A stretch of DNA of 64,000 nt, taken from positions 5,704,013-5,768,012 of the forward strand of contig BCJU01000001.1 of assembly GCA_001600355.1 (NCBI GenBank). Reading direction: 5' to 3'. This document shows, in pieces, positions 21,300 to 30,513 of this stretch (the stretch's first letter is position 1; each line of letters starts with the position of its first letter). The position numbers and the translations under genes are program-made. The notes beneath the pieces are model-generated. The model saw only the letters and a list, made by a program, of their open reading frames with translations. It did not search any database and was not told the DNA's origin. Source of the stretch: Meira nashicola (taxonomy: Eukaryota; Basidiomycota; Exobasidiomycetes; Exobasidiales; Brachybasidiaceae).

Positions 21300-22320
21300 T
21301 GAATTTGCTCATTTTCCATTGCTCAGACCGCATCATACCTTCAAGGAGCAGTTGATCTCCATTTCGGTGAGTGTGTTCAATACATATTGCACATAATGCA
21401 AGTTACTGATACTTTTTTACATACCTTTTCAATTCCTACTTTCTCCCTTCGGTGCACGTTCATCTGCTGCTCCTGCCTTACGTACTTTTTGCGCGCGCGC
21501 GCGCAAACCCACACATAATCCATAATCTCGTATATACCGGCCACCTGCGCGCAATTCGCATCCAACCTCTCCCCCTTCATCCGCACCCTTCATAGTCATA
21601 GCGTGCCCATCTGAGCAGCATATCACTCTTCACTCATCACACACACACAAACCTCTTATAAAAGCACATCCTTGAATAAAGGACAGCATTTATTAGGCGT
21701 ATTCTGTACACCCCATTTAACCCGTACACGCATCCTCTCGCCGTTTTCCCTTGAAGAGCAAAAGCAGGCAAAGAGCACAGCACCGCTTTCATCACGACCA
21801 AATACATTACAATCAAGGTGAGTACCGTGCTTTTTCATTTACCCCTTCGGTCAACGCGAAGAACAACACTTTTTTTGCAAAGACCAACACTCCTTCCCAC
21901 CTTTTCGCTCGTCATCCTGCACGATCATCAGTCTTGACTGCCATCATCCTACACCTGATTTGCCACCTCTGCCCCAATCAACACGTCTTTGTAGACTTCA
22001 CCTGACACAACGCGTTCTTCACACGTCCAGTCTTCCAGTCCTTTCGCGACGCGTCTTGATCATCTCTAATCTTCATCAACAACAGTTTGGTTGTCTTTTG
22101 TGACCATCAATCGTTGAGTGTTATAACATATTCACTTTGTGAGTATCATGTTAATCGTGATCGTCATTGACGACCTTTATCATCTGGTGCATTCATTCTT
22201 CCATGCATATCAGCATTGACGCGAACTACAGACGCGTCTTTCGAATCATTGTGATCATTCTCTAATGAATTCTTATTGACATCATCTTCCTTCTTTCTCC
22301 TTTTCAATAGCTATTCCTGT
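21300..22320 (+). promoter_or_regulatory. Long, probably spliced 5' leader of the HMG-box gene
   Basis: The kilobase ahead of the HMG gene is pyrimidine-rich (CTTCC, CTCTCC, TCATC motifs) like transcribed fungal leader. It holds three GTGAGT donor sequences at 21367, 21818 and 22139, and a strong acceptor TTTCTCCTTTTCAATAG ending at 22310, ten bases before the ATG. The simplest model is a leader intron 22139-22310 (172 bases), with the upstream donors serving alternative first exons. Expected frequency of GTGAGT in a stretch this size is about 0.2, so three is notable. Transcript data are needed to settle it. Confidence 0.45.
21491..21504. repeat. (GC)7 alternating tract
   Basis: Seven perfect GC units within the presumed leader/promoter of the HMG gene; candidate Z-DNA-forming element and polymorphic microsatellite. 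Confidence 0.9.
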
Positions 22321-23871
22321 ATGTATAGTGGTTACGACAACAATCAAAGCCGTTCAGCACGTCAAACAAGCAACGCATTGTCCAATAGCCCACATCAAGG
22401 ATACTCCACCATGTTTAGCCAAAACAATCAATCCCATCAATATTCAAACAATCCGCAAAATTACGGAAGTAACCATGCTTACCAACAAATGTATGGTCAA
22501 CCTTATGGACAACACACCAGTCATTTGTCCCATCAATCCGCTTCACCTCACCAACAACATTATGGATCTTCCGTCGGATTGTCTGGTGGACAATTTGGCT
22601 CAGGCGGTCCAATGATGGGTGGAAGTGGAAATGACTACAGCATGCACGGTAATCATCCCGGTCATCAATACGTTCAACCAAGCCACGCAGGCGGTTACGG
22701 TACCCATTTCCAAATGCCAAGTGGAATGCAACACTTGCAAGGTCAACAAGGTTTGATGATGCCTGGCGCTCATATGCCATCTGTTGGTCAAAATCCAGTC
22801 GCCTTGCACGGTACTGGAGCCGGAGCTGCTCAACCTGCTGCTGCTGGTACTGGACGTGGACGTGGAAAGAAGGCAGCCGCTGCTGCAGCTGCTCCTGCCG
22901 CAACTGAAAAGTCAGGTCGTGGACGTAAATCAAAGAAAACTTTGGAAGCTGAAAAGGCTTCGGGTACAAAAAGCAAAACCGGCAAAGTCCCTAAAGCCGC
23001 AAAGGGTGATCGTCATCAACCTTATCCCAAGGTCAAGGGTGAAGCCAAAGCCGAAAAGGAAAAGAAGAAGAAGAAGGATGCACCTAAACCTGTTTTACGT
23101 TCTCATCTTAAGCCACCAAAGCAAGCTCCATCAGCCTGGCAAGTCTACTTTACCGAAGAATTGCAAAAGATGAAGGCTGCTTCTCCTAATGAGCGATTAA
23201 ATGTCGCTCACGTTGCTAAGGATGCCGGTCAAAGATATGCCGCTTTACCTGAAGAACGCAAAAAGGAATACCAACGTAAGAGTTTGGAAGCAAAAGCTGC
23301 ATGGGAAAAAGACATGGAAACTTGGCGTCAAACATTAACGCCCGAAGATATCAAACAAGAAAACATGTACCGTACAGCTCAACGCAAGGCAGGAAAGTCA
23401 CGCAAGGGAAATTTGAAAGATCCCAACGCACCCAAAAAGCCACTCAGTGCTTACTTTTTATTCTTGCGTGCAATTCGTGCTGATGCAGCATTGACTCAAC
23501 AAGTGTTTGAAGGTGAACAAGAGACAACCAAACAAAGTGTTTTGGCTGCAAGCAAATGGCGTGCTTTGCCTGAAACAGAGAAGCAACCTTATCTCGAAAA
23601 GGCAGAAGCTGACAAAGCCGAATACGAACGCTTACGTCGCGAATACGAGCAAACACACACTGGTGCTACAACAAAGAGCTCCGGTCGTGGAAGAGGACGT
23701 GGAGCAGCAAGCGGCGCTCAAGACGTTGGCGGACATCAAATTGCTGGCGATCCAACCCATCATTTCAACACTGCTTTTGATAACGAGCACTTTATCGGAA
23801 CCGGAGCTTTAGACGAACATTTCGGCACAAACCCGGATGGAACATCGCTCAAGCCTGAAGATTTGATGTAA
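22321..23871 (+). CDS. Protein with two HMG boxes and a Q/H/G-rich N-terminus
   Basis: 516 residues from the ATG at 22321. The frame stays open to an ATG at 22276, but a strong splice acceptor ends at 22310, so the upstream part is probably intron. Residues 1-170 are rich in Gln, His, Ser, Gly and Tyr (prion-like). A basic Ala/Lys linker (GRGRGKKAAAAAAA, KEKKKKKDAPKP) precedes two HMG boxes. Box A runs about 264-335: PKQAPSAWQVYFTEEL, then YAALPEERKKEYQRKS. Box B runs about 366-440: DPNAPKKPLSAYFLFLRAIR, then WRALPETEKQPYLEKA. A short GRGRGRGAA AT-hook-like run follows. HMG boxes bend DNA; tandem boxes without a sequence-specific signature suggest an architectural HMGB/Nhp6-type chromatin protein. 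A mitochondrial Abf2 role is less likely because no presequence is seen. It converges on the PROPPIN gene. Confidence 0.88.
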   Translation: MYSGYDNNQSRSARQTSNALSNSPHQGYSTMFSQNNQSHQYSNNPQNYGSNHAYQQMYGQPYGQHTSHLSHQSASPHQQHYGSSVGLSGGQFGSGGPMMGGSGNDYSMHGNHPGHQYVQPSHAGGYGTHFQMPSGMQHLQGQQGLMMPGAHMPSVGQNPVALHGTGAGAAQPAAAGTGRGRGKKAAAAAAAPAATEKSGRGRKSKKTLEAEKASGTKSKTGKVPKAAKGDRHQPYPKVKGEAKAEKEKKKKKDAPKPVLRSHLKPPKQAPSAWQVYFTEELQKMKAASPNERLNVAHVAKDAGQRYAALPEERKKEYQRKSLEAKAAWEKDMETWRQTLTPEDIKQENMYRTAQRKAGKSRKGNLKDPNAPKKPLSAYFLFLRAIRADAALTQQVFEGEQETTKQSVLAASKWRALPETEKQPYLEKAEADKAEYERLRREYEQTHTGATTKSSGRGRGRGAASGAQDVGGHQIAGDPTHHFNTAFDNEHFIGTGALDEHFGTNPDGTSLKPEDLM

Positions 23872-24611
23872 GGGAATAAGAAACAAAGAAAGGAGTAGAG
23901 CAATAATGAACGTGAAACAAGAAGGTCTGATCGTCATACCCTTTCAGACATTCTGATCTTTCATGCTCTTACTGCCCCTGCTTTTTATAACCTTTTCTTC
24001 CTTCTTTTTGTCTCAGTCTCTTTTCTTTGTCTTTTGTCCATCAAAAGCTCGCTCGCGTCTTGCCGCAATGATTAATCAAGCTCACTCGTCAATTTTATGC
24101 AAGTAGATTATGTGCATCCTTTTGATTAGTGGAGACGCAAAATTGTACTCTATCGTGTACCCTTAGCTATATTGTTCGTTCCTATGTCGTGTTTCCGTCG
24201 TTCAAGAAGATATTCAAGCCCATTGATGATTGGTCGTGGGTCAAGTTTGTTGCCATTAATTTTCGTGCAAGCTTGTATGATCTCTTTATCACTTTTGGAT
24301 TTCTCTTTATTCTGATTCATATAAGCCGAAAAAAAACTAAAACTTTATATAAAATTTTCTCTTTTCCTCTCCGGATCTTCTAACCACGAATCGCATGTAC
24401 AAATTATTCAAACACATGACTTTGTGCGTTCAAAGCCAAACTCTATCCTCTTCTACTCTACTTTTACTCATTGTTTGGAATCATATTCTCGCTTTTACGT
24501 AGCCATGTTTGCGATCGTTTGCTAAAGTGTGTCTGTTTTAAAGAGGACCAGTCAGTCTTGGTTATTGTTGAAATTATATTTATGTACTATGAATACAGTG
24601 ATTGGTGCTGC
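23872..24611. other. 3' intergenic region between two convergent genes
   Basis: About 740 bases of T-rich, downstream-type sequence between the stop codons of the HMG gene and the PROPPIN gene. Pyrimidine-rich and AT-rich stretches suit 3' untranslated regions and poly(A) sites. No gene was recognised. Confidence 0.45.
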
Positions 24612-27452
24612 TCATTCCAGCCATTCGTCTCTCTTTCCGAAACGGAAATGTTCGACAAGTGTACAAGATCCTATATCTGCCGCATCGATCGATGATTTGC
24701 TCAAAGAATCTGACGTGTCAGAACGATACATATCCAAGATAGTGCTTGAAGATGCTGTAGAAGAAGAATCTTGCCTGTCATTATCAGAAGTAGTATTACT
24801 AGGATTAGCTGATCTTTTTGTACTTATTGCTATCCTATATAAACCTCCTGAGCTTGTTATTGCGATTAATTGAAAATTTTCATCTTCTTTTTCTGAAAAT
24901 TGTTTTGCAAAAACCCAATCTAACCAAATGCCTTCTTGAATCGTTCTTTCTCCTTTTCGAATATCGTTCACTCTTCCACGCATATGTGCCCAACCTCCTT
25001 CTAAATTTCTAGCTCGATCCGGAACGAATGCATCTCCAATGAAACTTTTCTCTCTCTCAAAATCTTCATCATCATCATCCATTCCCTGTCCTTGTCTTCC
25101 TTTTCCTTTTTGATCTATTGATGAATGCGTCTTTCTTTTCTCAGGCGGAGGTTTTACATGTCGCATACCATCAATCATTCTACCGCTAAACACCTGTAAT
25201 CGAATACGAAATTGAGCAAAACTCCATTGAGATTTAAAATATTGCGGTAAAAGAGAAGTTGGAATCTGTTGAGCAAAATTTTGAATAGCATTAGGCAAAA
25301 ATCGATTAGCCTTTTGTGATAATTTGAAACCTGATTGTTGTGTAGATTGTGAAGGTGAAAATCGCCTTAAAGAAGTTTCTGAATCGTCACCGTTACCACT
25401 AATTAGTGGTATTCCATGTTGCAAAGCATCTAAATTGAAGAAATGAATCGTTCCTTTATCACTTGCAACGGCTAAAAATCGATTATCAGGTGTAATCGCG
25501 ATACTCAATATTCGTGCAGATTCACTTCCTCTACGTAATTCACCCAATAAAGCGGCAGCCATCGTTTTTACTCGATCATTATTTCCTGTAACACGTTGAT
25601 TGGATGATCTACTTGATTTACCAGCCGAAACCGTTGACCAAAATCGTAAAATTGTACCACGATCAGAAGCCGTACACAAATATCGTCCATCTTTCGACAA
25701 TTCAAGACAAGCTATCACATTCGTATGAGCTGCAATAATCGTTGAAGCACCTGCCATTGATGAATGAATCGATGTCCTTTTTGTATACGAAAATTCTACA
25801 CAAACCAATTGGACATGTCCGATTTGCCTACCAGGTAAAGCAATCAAAGCACAATTTGTTTTTTCGATTTGTGATAGTGCTGCTGTACATCGATTCGAAT
25901 CAGGATGAATGTCTAACACAAAACGTTGTCGTATGCCCCATTGGGATTTCGTTGATTGTTGAACTTTCTCTTCGACTGAATTATTATGAAGGTGAGTGCC
26001 CATTTCAAAGATGACAGCTTTGGTTTGTAGAATGACGACTAGAATACGAACCTTTTCTGCTTCTACTTTGGATGACGTATGTTCATTCGCTTCTTCTCCT
26101 GTCAAGTCTGAATTGCTTGTTTCACTTCTACAAAAGCTTTCAACTCGGATGCTCTGAACGGCTTCGCCAAATTCCAACTCTGCCACTTCGCGACCTCGTT
26201 CAATCTTGTGTTGTGTCTCGCTCTTCTCTAAAGGATCATCATGAATTGAATTGAAGTCTCTTTCCGCTGCACTAAAGGTGGACATTTCTTCATCGCTTTT
26301 ACTCATATCTGCTGAAAGATTATCTAAAGGTATAATCGGCTCATCGGTGGCAGTAGATATGATAGACTTTTCCGATTCGCTTTGTGCAATAGATGCCGAT
26401 AGTGATCCTTTCAGAGCGTCATCTCCCATTCCTTCAGATTCATCGTCTTCGATATCGCCGAATATTTGAGATGATGACATTATTCCTTCTTCCTCATCTT
26501 CTAATTTTGGCCTGCTCTCAGTCAAAACTTTATCGTCAAGCATGGCTGGCAGTACGCCGCTAGCTATAGCATTTGACGTCTTGGACATCTCCAATGTACT
26601 TCTGCTAGCACCTTCTTCATTAACGATCGATTCATCATCATCATCTGCATCTTGATCTTCCGTTCGTGATTCACTTTGCTCCCTACCCAAGGAGAAGATT
26701 GTGGATGGAGGCGGAGAAGCTGTCCCTTCTGATATTGCATCATCATCTTCCGCACCAAGATTGTTACCTTTTGATGAAATGATTGGAACTTTGTATTCTG
26801 CATTTTCGTCCCAAAGAATGACCTTGTTTGGCGCAAATCTAGGCACTCTACCTCCTCCTACCAAGACGACCAAAGAAGAATCATCGATTAGAGCGACATG
26901 TGACAATCCACCTTGAAGTGCGGTAAATTTTCGATGTGCAACAATCCTGAAAGGTTCTGTTCTTGCGATAAAAAAGCCATCATTTGTAGCACATGCAAAC
27001 ATATTTCCGTTTGACTGAATTGTTTCATTATCGTTAGATTCAATCTTACTTTTGATTCTTTTTTGTTTCTCTTCATCTTTCGTTGCTTTGTTCGGCGTAG
27101 AAGAGGAAGAACTGCTTGGTCTACTTGATGATGCTTTGGAATCGAATGAAGCTGTGCTAGTATGACCAGACGAAATATTTCGACTCAAGCCGAAAGATTG
27201 TTTTCCCTCTCGCTTTATTTTCTGTCTATCTTGACTTTTTTGCTCCGCTGCATATTTTGACTTTTCATCATCGTGTCTGTATATCGTGGCAAAATGTGCA
27301 TTATTGAAAATTGGCGTGACTGCATGCGATGTTATACTATGTCGAGGTAAGTTCATACCTTTTCGATCTATTTCTTTTCTTTTTTTGATGAAAGTTGGGA
27401 AAGAATAGAGTACTTCATGAAAGGCAGGATTGACATCAATCAATACACACAT
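24612..27452 (-). CDS. PROPPIN of the Hsv2/WIPI3-4 type with a large acidic insertion
   Basis: Single exon, 946 residues. The beta-propeller begins only around residue 150 (NMFACATNDGFFIARTEPFRI) and continues with VLVGGGRVPRFAPNKVILWDE near 197-217, a hallmark of WIPI3/WIPI4/Hsv2. A highly acidic, Ser-rich segment of about 200 residues (roughly 225-425) then interrupts the propeller before ELEFGEAVQSIRV. Later blades show LIALPGRQIGHVQLV and ACLELSKDGRYLCTASDRGT. The lipid-binding L/FRRG motif is intact as L639-R640-R641-G642, followed by SIAITPDNRFLAVASDKGTIHFF. Family role: binding PI3P/PI(3,5)P2 on autophagic or endosomal membranes. Usual PROPPINs have 350-500 residues, so the N-terminal extension, the acidic insertion and a late DDDDEDFEREK insertion are unusual. 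A 6-codon uORF overlaps the start region (ATG at 27456). Another in-frame ATG lies near residue 33. Confidence 0.85.
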   Translation of the reverse strand: MCVLIDVNPAFHEVLYSFPTFIKKRKEIDRKGMNLPRHSITSHAVTPIFNNAHFATIYRHDDEKSKYAAEQKSQDRQKIKREGKQSFGLSRNISSGHTSTASFDSKASSSRPSSSSSSTPNKATKDEEKQKRIKSKIESNDNETIQSNGNMFACATNDGFFIARTEPFRIVAHRKFTALQGGLSHVALIDDSSLVVLVGGGRVPRFAPNKVILWDENAEYKVPIISSKGNNLGAEDDDAISEGTASPPPSTIFSLGREQSESRTEDQDADDDDESIVNEEGASRSTLEMSKTSNAIASGVLPAMLDDKVLTESRPKLEDEEEGIMSSSQIFGDIEDDESEGMGDDALKGSLSASIAQSESEKSIISTATDEPIIPLDNLSADMSKSDEEMSTFSAAERDFNSIHDDPLEKSETQHKIERGREVAELEFGEAVQSIRVESFCRSETSNSDLTGEEANEHTSSKVEAEKVRILVVILQTKAVIFEMGTHLHNNSVEEKVQQSTKSQWGIRQRFVLDIHPDSNRCTAALSQIEKTNCALIALPGRQIGHVQLVCVEFSYTKRTSIHSSMAGASTIIAAHTNVIACLELSKDGRYLCTASDRGTILRFWSTVSAGKSSRSSNQRVTGNNDRVKTMAAALLGELRRGSESARILSIAITPDNRFLAVASDKGTIHFFNLDALQHGIPLISGNGDDSETSLRRFSPSQSTQQSGFKLSQKANRFLPNAIQNFAQQIPTSLLPQYFKSQWSFAQFRIRLQVFSGRMIDGMRHVKPPPEKRKTHSSIDQKGKGRQGQGMDDDDEDFEREKSFIGDAFVPDRARNLEGGWAHMRGRVNDIRKGERTIQEGIWLDWVFAKQFSEKEDENFQLIAITSSGGLYRIAISTKRSANPSNTTSDNDRQDSSSTASSSTILDMYRSDTSDSLSKSSIDAADIGSCTLVEHFRFGKRDEWLE

Positions 27453-27984
27453 ACATCAATCTTTGTGGAGAAAACGCGAAAAAATGAAGGCATAAAGACA
27501 GTGAGTGTATGTTGAGCCAAAAAGTGTTGAACCTGACAGTATAAAAATCCATATGCATTAATGCACCCATTAGTGCATTTCCTAATACTCCTTTTCATCA
27601 ATCACAACCACAACCACAACCACAAGAAGGATGTTGCGCAATAATTATCTCAATTAAATCTTCTTTTGATGATTGGGTACATTTTTGAGCACAATGTGCT
27701 AAAGTATATGAAACGAAGCTGATGGGTAGTTCTACTTGAATTATACTGGTACAATAAAGGTAAGATCACAAAGATTAGGTGAAAATTTACAAACAAATAA
27801 TTAAGGGAATGGAGGGGAGAAGAAATACGAAAATGTTGCGTGCAAGTAGCAATGAAGTCAAAAATCCCAAAAAAAAAAGAAAAATAGGAATGCCGAAAAG
27901 ATAATCTGAAAATATACATGTTGAAAAGAGAAAAGAAAAAGACAAGAATTGAACGGGTATCAAAAGTTGTAGATAGTTCTTGGC
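27453..27984. other. Intergenic region between two tandem minus-strand genes
   Basis: About 530 bases holding the 3' region of the zinc-finger gene and the 5' region of the PROPPIN gene, with purine-rich stretches (27860-27950) and a CACAAC repeat. No gene was recognised. Confidence 0.45.
27603..27626. repeat. CACAAC hexanucleotide repeat, about four units
   Basis: Three perfect CACAAC units and a fourth differing at its last base, about 150 bases upstream of the PROPPIN start codon on the opposite-strand sense. Small, probably variable repeat. Confidence 0.85.
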
Positions 27985-30513
27985 TCAAGTTGCTTGTGAT
28001 TTAAACGGTCGTGCGGTCTGGGAAGGTGTGGCCATCATACCTTTGCTATTTGCCATTGGCGCACTATCTCCATTAACTAAAGGTGTTGGAGTGAGTCCGT
28101 TGGTGCTACGATCAGACGAACAAGGAACTTGGCTTAATGCTTTCGGAAGCGGTAAATGCATGTCATTCACCATTGACTTTCGCATTTTCGATCTACCGGG
28201 TGAGGTTGCAGATACTTTTGTCGCATTTGGTGAAGGAAGATTAACTTTGTCTGTTCTTACTGGAGGTAAAGGCGCAGCAGCGTTGGACAAGAGCGATAGA
28301 GCATTATTTGCACCGCCATCTTTTGCTTGATTTGAATGATATGGTCCCTCGCTCCGGAAGGAATGAATAGAAAAAGATGGAGATGGCGCTTCAAATGCTT
28401 CATTGGACGTTCGTTTATAACCATTTGAGGTGTGATATGGATGTATGGGTTGTATAGCACTTGCACTAGAAGCAGATCTTCGATGACCATTATGCGCGGC
28501 TTCGGCTTTGCTATAATCGCTGTATCGACGATCACGCAAAGGAGGCGAAAAATATGGTTCGTTACTAGGTCTTTGACCATTGAAATGGTGAGAATGAGAG
28601 GGATGGTATTGTGCTTGTTGAGCTGCATAAGAAGGCGCATGCATGCTTACATTATCACTTTCTCTGCGCACTCGATCTCCAAATCCAATAGTCTCGTGAG
28701 ATTGGAAATATCTAGGATCGACAGGATGAGAAACCGGCCCTCGTTCTTGAATTGGATGTGCTTCATACCCACCTCGATATCCTCCGGGGTGACCGCTTGG
28801 ATGGCCGTGATGAGAACTATATCCATGCCCAGGATAATGCTCAGGCAAAGGGTGTGAAGACATTTTGTTGTGTGGAGGATAAGCATGAGGATGAACCGGA
28901 TAGCCGCCATTCAAGTGTGATGGAGGATGAGACATTGGATATACGACTTCTTGTTGATGAGGATAGGGAGCATGATGTGATGAATATGTTGCGGGATAAT
29001 GAGCACCCGATTGACCATGAACGTCACGGCTATAGGTTGCTGAATCATATGCGTCGAAGGACATTCTTCTTTGATGAGAATGTTCGTCATCGTTAAAGCC
29101 ATGACTCATTCGATTATCGCCATCCCATTGATGTGACATTGATCCTTGTGTTGTTGTGGAGCCTCGTCTGCCAGTCTTTGGCTGACCTACCATTCTTTGA
29201 ACGGCTTCAGCTCGTCTACCAGTTCCATCGATGAATTCCTGTACAACAGCAATAGCAGTTCCTTCTTCCAATGCTTTTCTGCCCATCTGAACGGTGGCAA
29301 CAGTTTCGGGATCCAAGTTGGACAATTCACTTTCCAATGCAACAGCATCCACTTGACTAACGTCCAAATTTACCGTTCCTCCATTTCGACTCTTTGGATG
29401 CAATACATGTGTACGATAATGTTGCAAAGAATTGTCTTGCCTAGAAAAGCTTGCATTGCAACCGGGAAATGTGCATCGATATGGTTTAGAGCCTGTATGG
29501 ATGCGATTATGTCTAGCTGCATGTCCACTTGTTGAAAAGGTCTTATCACATCCAGGGTACGAGCATGGATAGCGTTTCTTGCCACCTATTATTTGAGAAT
29601 TACTGCTGCCTTTACGACCAACTTGAGCTCCCGTTCTCGATGAAGCAGTTGTTGATTCACCGGTACTCGAACGCCTACGATGATAAGAGCCAACCTCGTT
29701 TGACTCATTTGTTTCCAGTTCGTTCTTTCCTCCATATCCTCCTTGTGTCACTGCGGTTGCTCTGTGCATGTTCATTGGCACTTCACGATCGTTCCTTTTG
29801 CCAAGTGCTTGTGAATGCGAATCCCTTCCGTCATCATTCTCAGTTTGTCTTACCTCAATTGAGGAATCTTCCTTTCGAATCGGAGGTGGAGATCTGGCAA
29901 GTCTAGATGAGCTAAGCATTCTATTCATGGGCAACTTTCGAGCTTGAACGGCTTCATCTGCTTTTGAATTCGAATCACGTCTTCGTTTCGTGCCGGCAGC
30001 ATTTTCGTGCGAAATGATTGTATGTTCACCCCTTTCCTCATCTTCTGAAGGTGAAGAAGAAAAGCCGGTATCTGTTCTTTGAACTCTTGAATGAGATTGT
30101 TTTTGATGATCACTTTCGCTTTCCTCTGATGCTCTCGATACTTTACCGGATTCTAAACTGTCATCTCGTGAAGATTCGGTAGAAGGCACAACTGACGTAA
30201 ATGATGATGAACCATAACTTTCTCCTCCACTTGGCTGAGCGCTACTGAATGGTGAACGCGGTGCTGAACTGTCGGATGATGTACTCTGTGAACGATGAGA
30301 AGCCAAATGTGGAATGTTTAAACTTTTTGTCGAAGAAGAAGCAGACATCATCTGCTTTCTATCCTTTGCCTTATCATTGCTCATTTCACCCGATCTTCCA
30401 TTCGATGAGCCACCATTATTGAAATTTTCCTTTGAATCGTTTAACAAACTCACCACTCCACCAGCAGAAGGTAGTGAGAAAGAATTGGCGGGCGAAGTAT
30501 CGTTTTGTGTCAT
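27985..30513 (-). CDS. C2H2 zinc-finger transcription factor, Nrg1-like
   Basis: Single exon, 842 residues. Two adjacent C2H2 fingers lie at about 312-372: YPCSYPGCDKTFSTSGHAARHNRIHTG and then YRCTFPGCNASFSRQDNSLQHYRTH (both given in family form; each has C-x4-C-x12-H-x3-H spacing). The STSGHAARHNRIHTG helix and SRQDNSLQHYRTH are close to those of fungal Nrg1-type repressors, which bind glucose-repression/STRE-like sites. The N-terminus is Ser-rich and acidic; the C-terminal half is rich in His, Pro, Ser and Tyr (HPHAYPPHN, HPSGHPGGYRGG), typical of low-complexity regulatory domains. A basic KRRRD near 175 may help nuclear import. By family knowledge it would act as a nuclear regulator of carbon-source, stress or filamentation genes; the specific targets are unknown. 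Stop codon at 27985. Confidence 0.87.
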   Translation of the reverse strand: MTQNDTSPANSFSLPSAGGVVSLLNDSKENFNNGGSSNGRSGEMSNDKAKDRKQMMSASSSTKSLNIPHLASHRSQSTSSDSSAPRSPFSSAQPSGGESYGSSSFTSVVPSTESSRDDSLESGKVSRASEESESDHQKQSHSRVQRTDTGFSSSPSEDEERGEHTIISHENAAGTKRRRDSNSKADEAVQARKLPMNRMLSSSRLARSPPPIRKEDSSIEVRQTENDDGRDSHSQALGKRNDREVPMNMHRATAVTQGGYGGKNELETNESNEVGSYHRRRSSTGESTTASSRTGAQVGRKGSSNSQIIGGKKRYPCSYPGCDKTFSTSGHAARHNRIHTGSKPYRCTFPGCNASFSRQDNSLQHYRTHVLHPKSRNGGTVNLDVSQVDAVALESELSNLDPETVATVQMGRKALEEGTAIAVVQEFIDGTGRRAEAVQRMVGQPKTGRRGSTTTQGSMSHQWDGDNRMSHGFNDDEHSHQRRMSFDAYDSATYSRDVHGQSGAHYPATYSSHHAPYPHQQEVVYPMSHPPSHLNGGYPVHPHAYPPHNKMSSHPLPEHYPGHGYSSHHGHPSGHPGGYRGGYEAHPIQERGPVSHPVDPRYFQSHETIGFGDRVRRESDNVSMHAPSYAAQQAQYHPSHSHHFNGQRPSNEPYFSPPLRDRRYSDYSKAEAAHNGHRRSASSASAIQPIHPYHTSNGYKRTSNEAFEAPSPSFSIHSFRSEGPYHSNQAKDGGANNALSLLSNAAAPLPPVRTDKVNLPSPNATKVSATSPGRSKMRKSMVNDMHLPLPKALSQVPCSSDRSTNGLTPTPLVNGDSAPMANSKGMMATPSQTARPFKSQAT

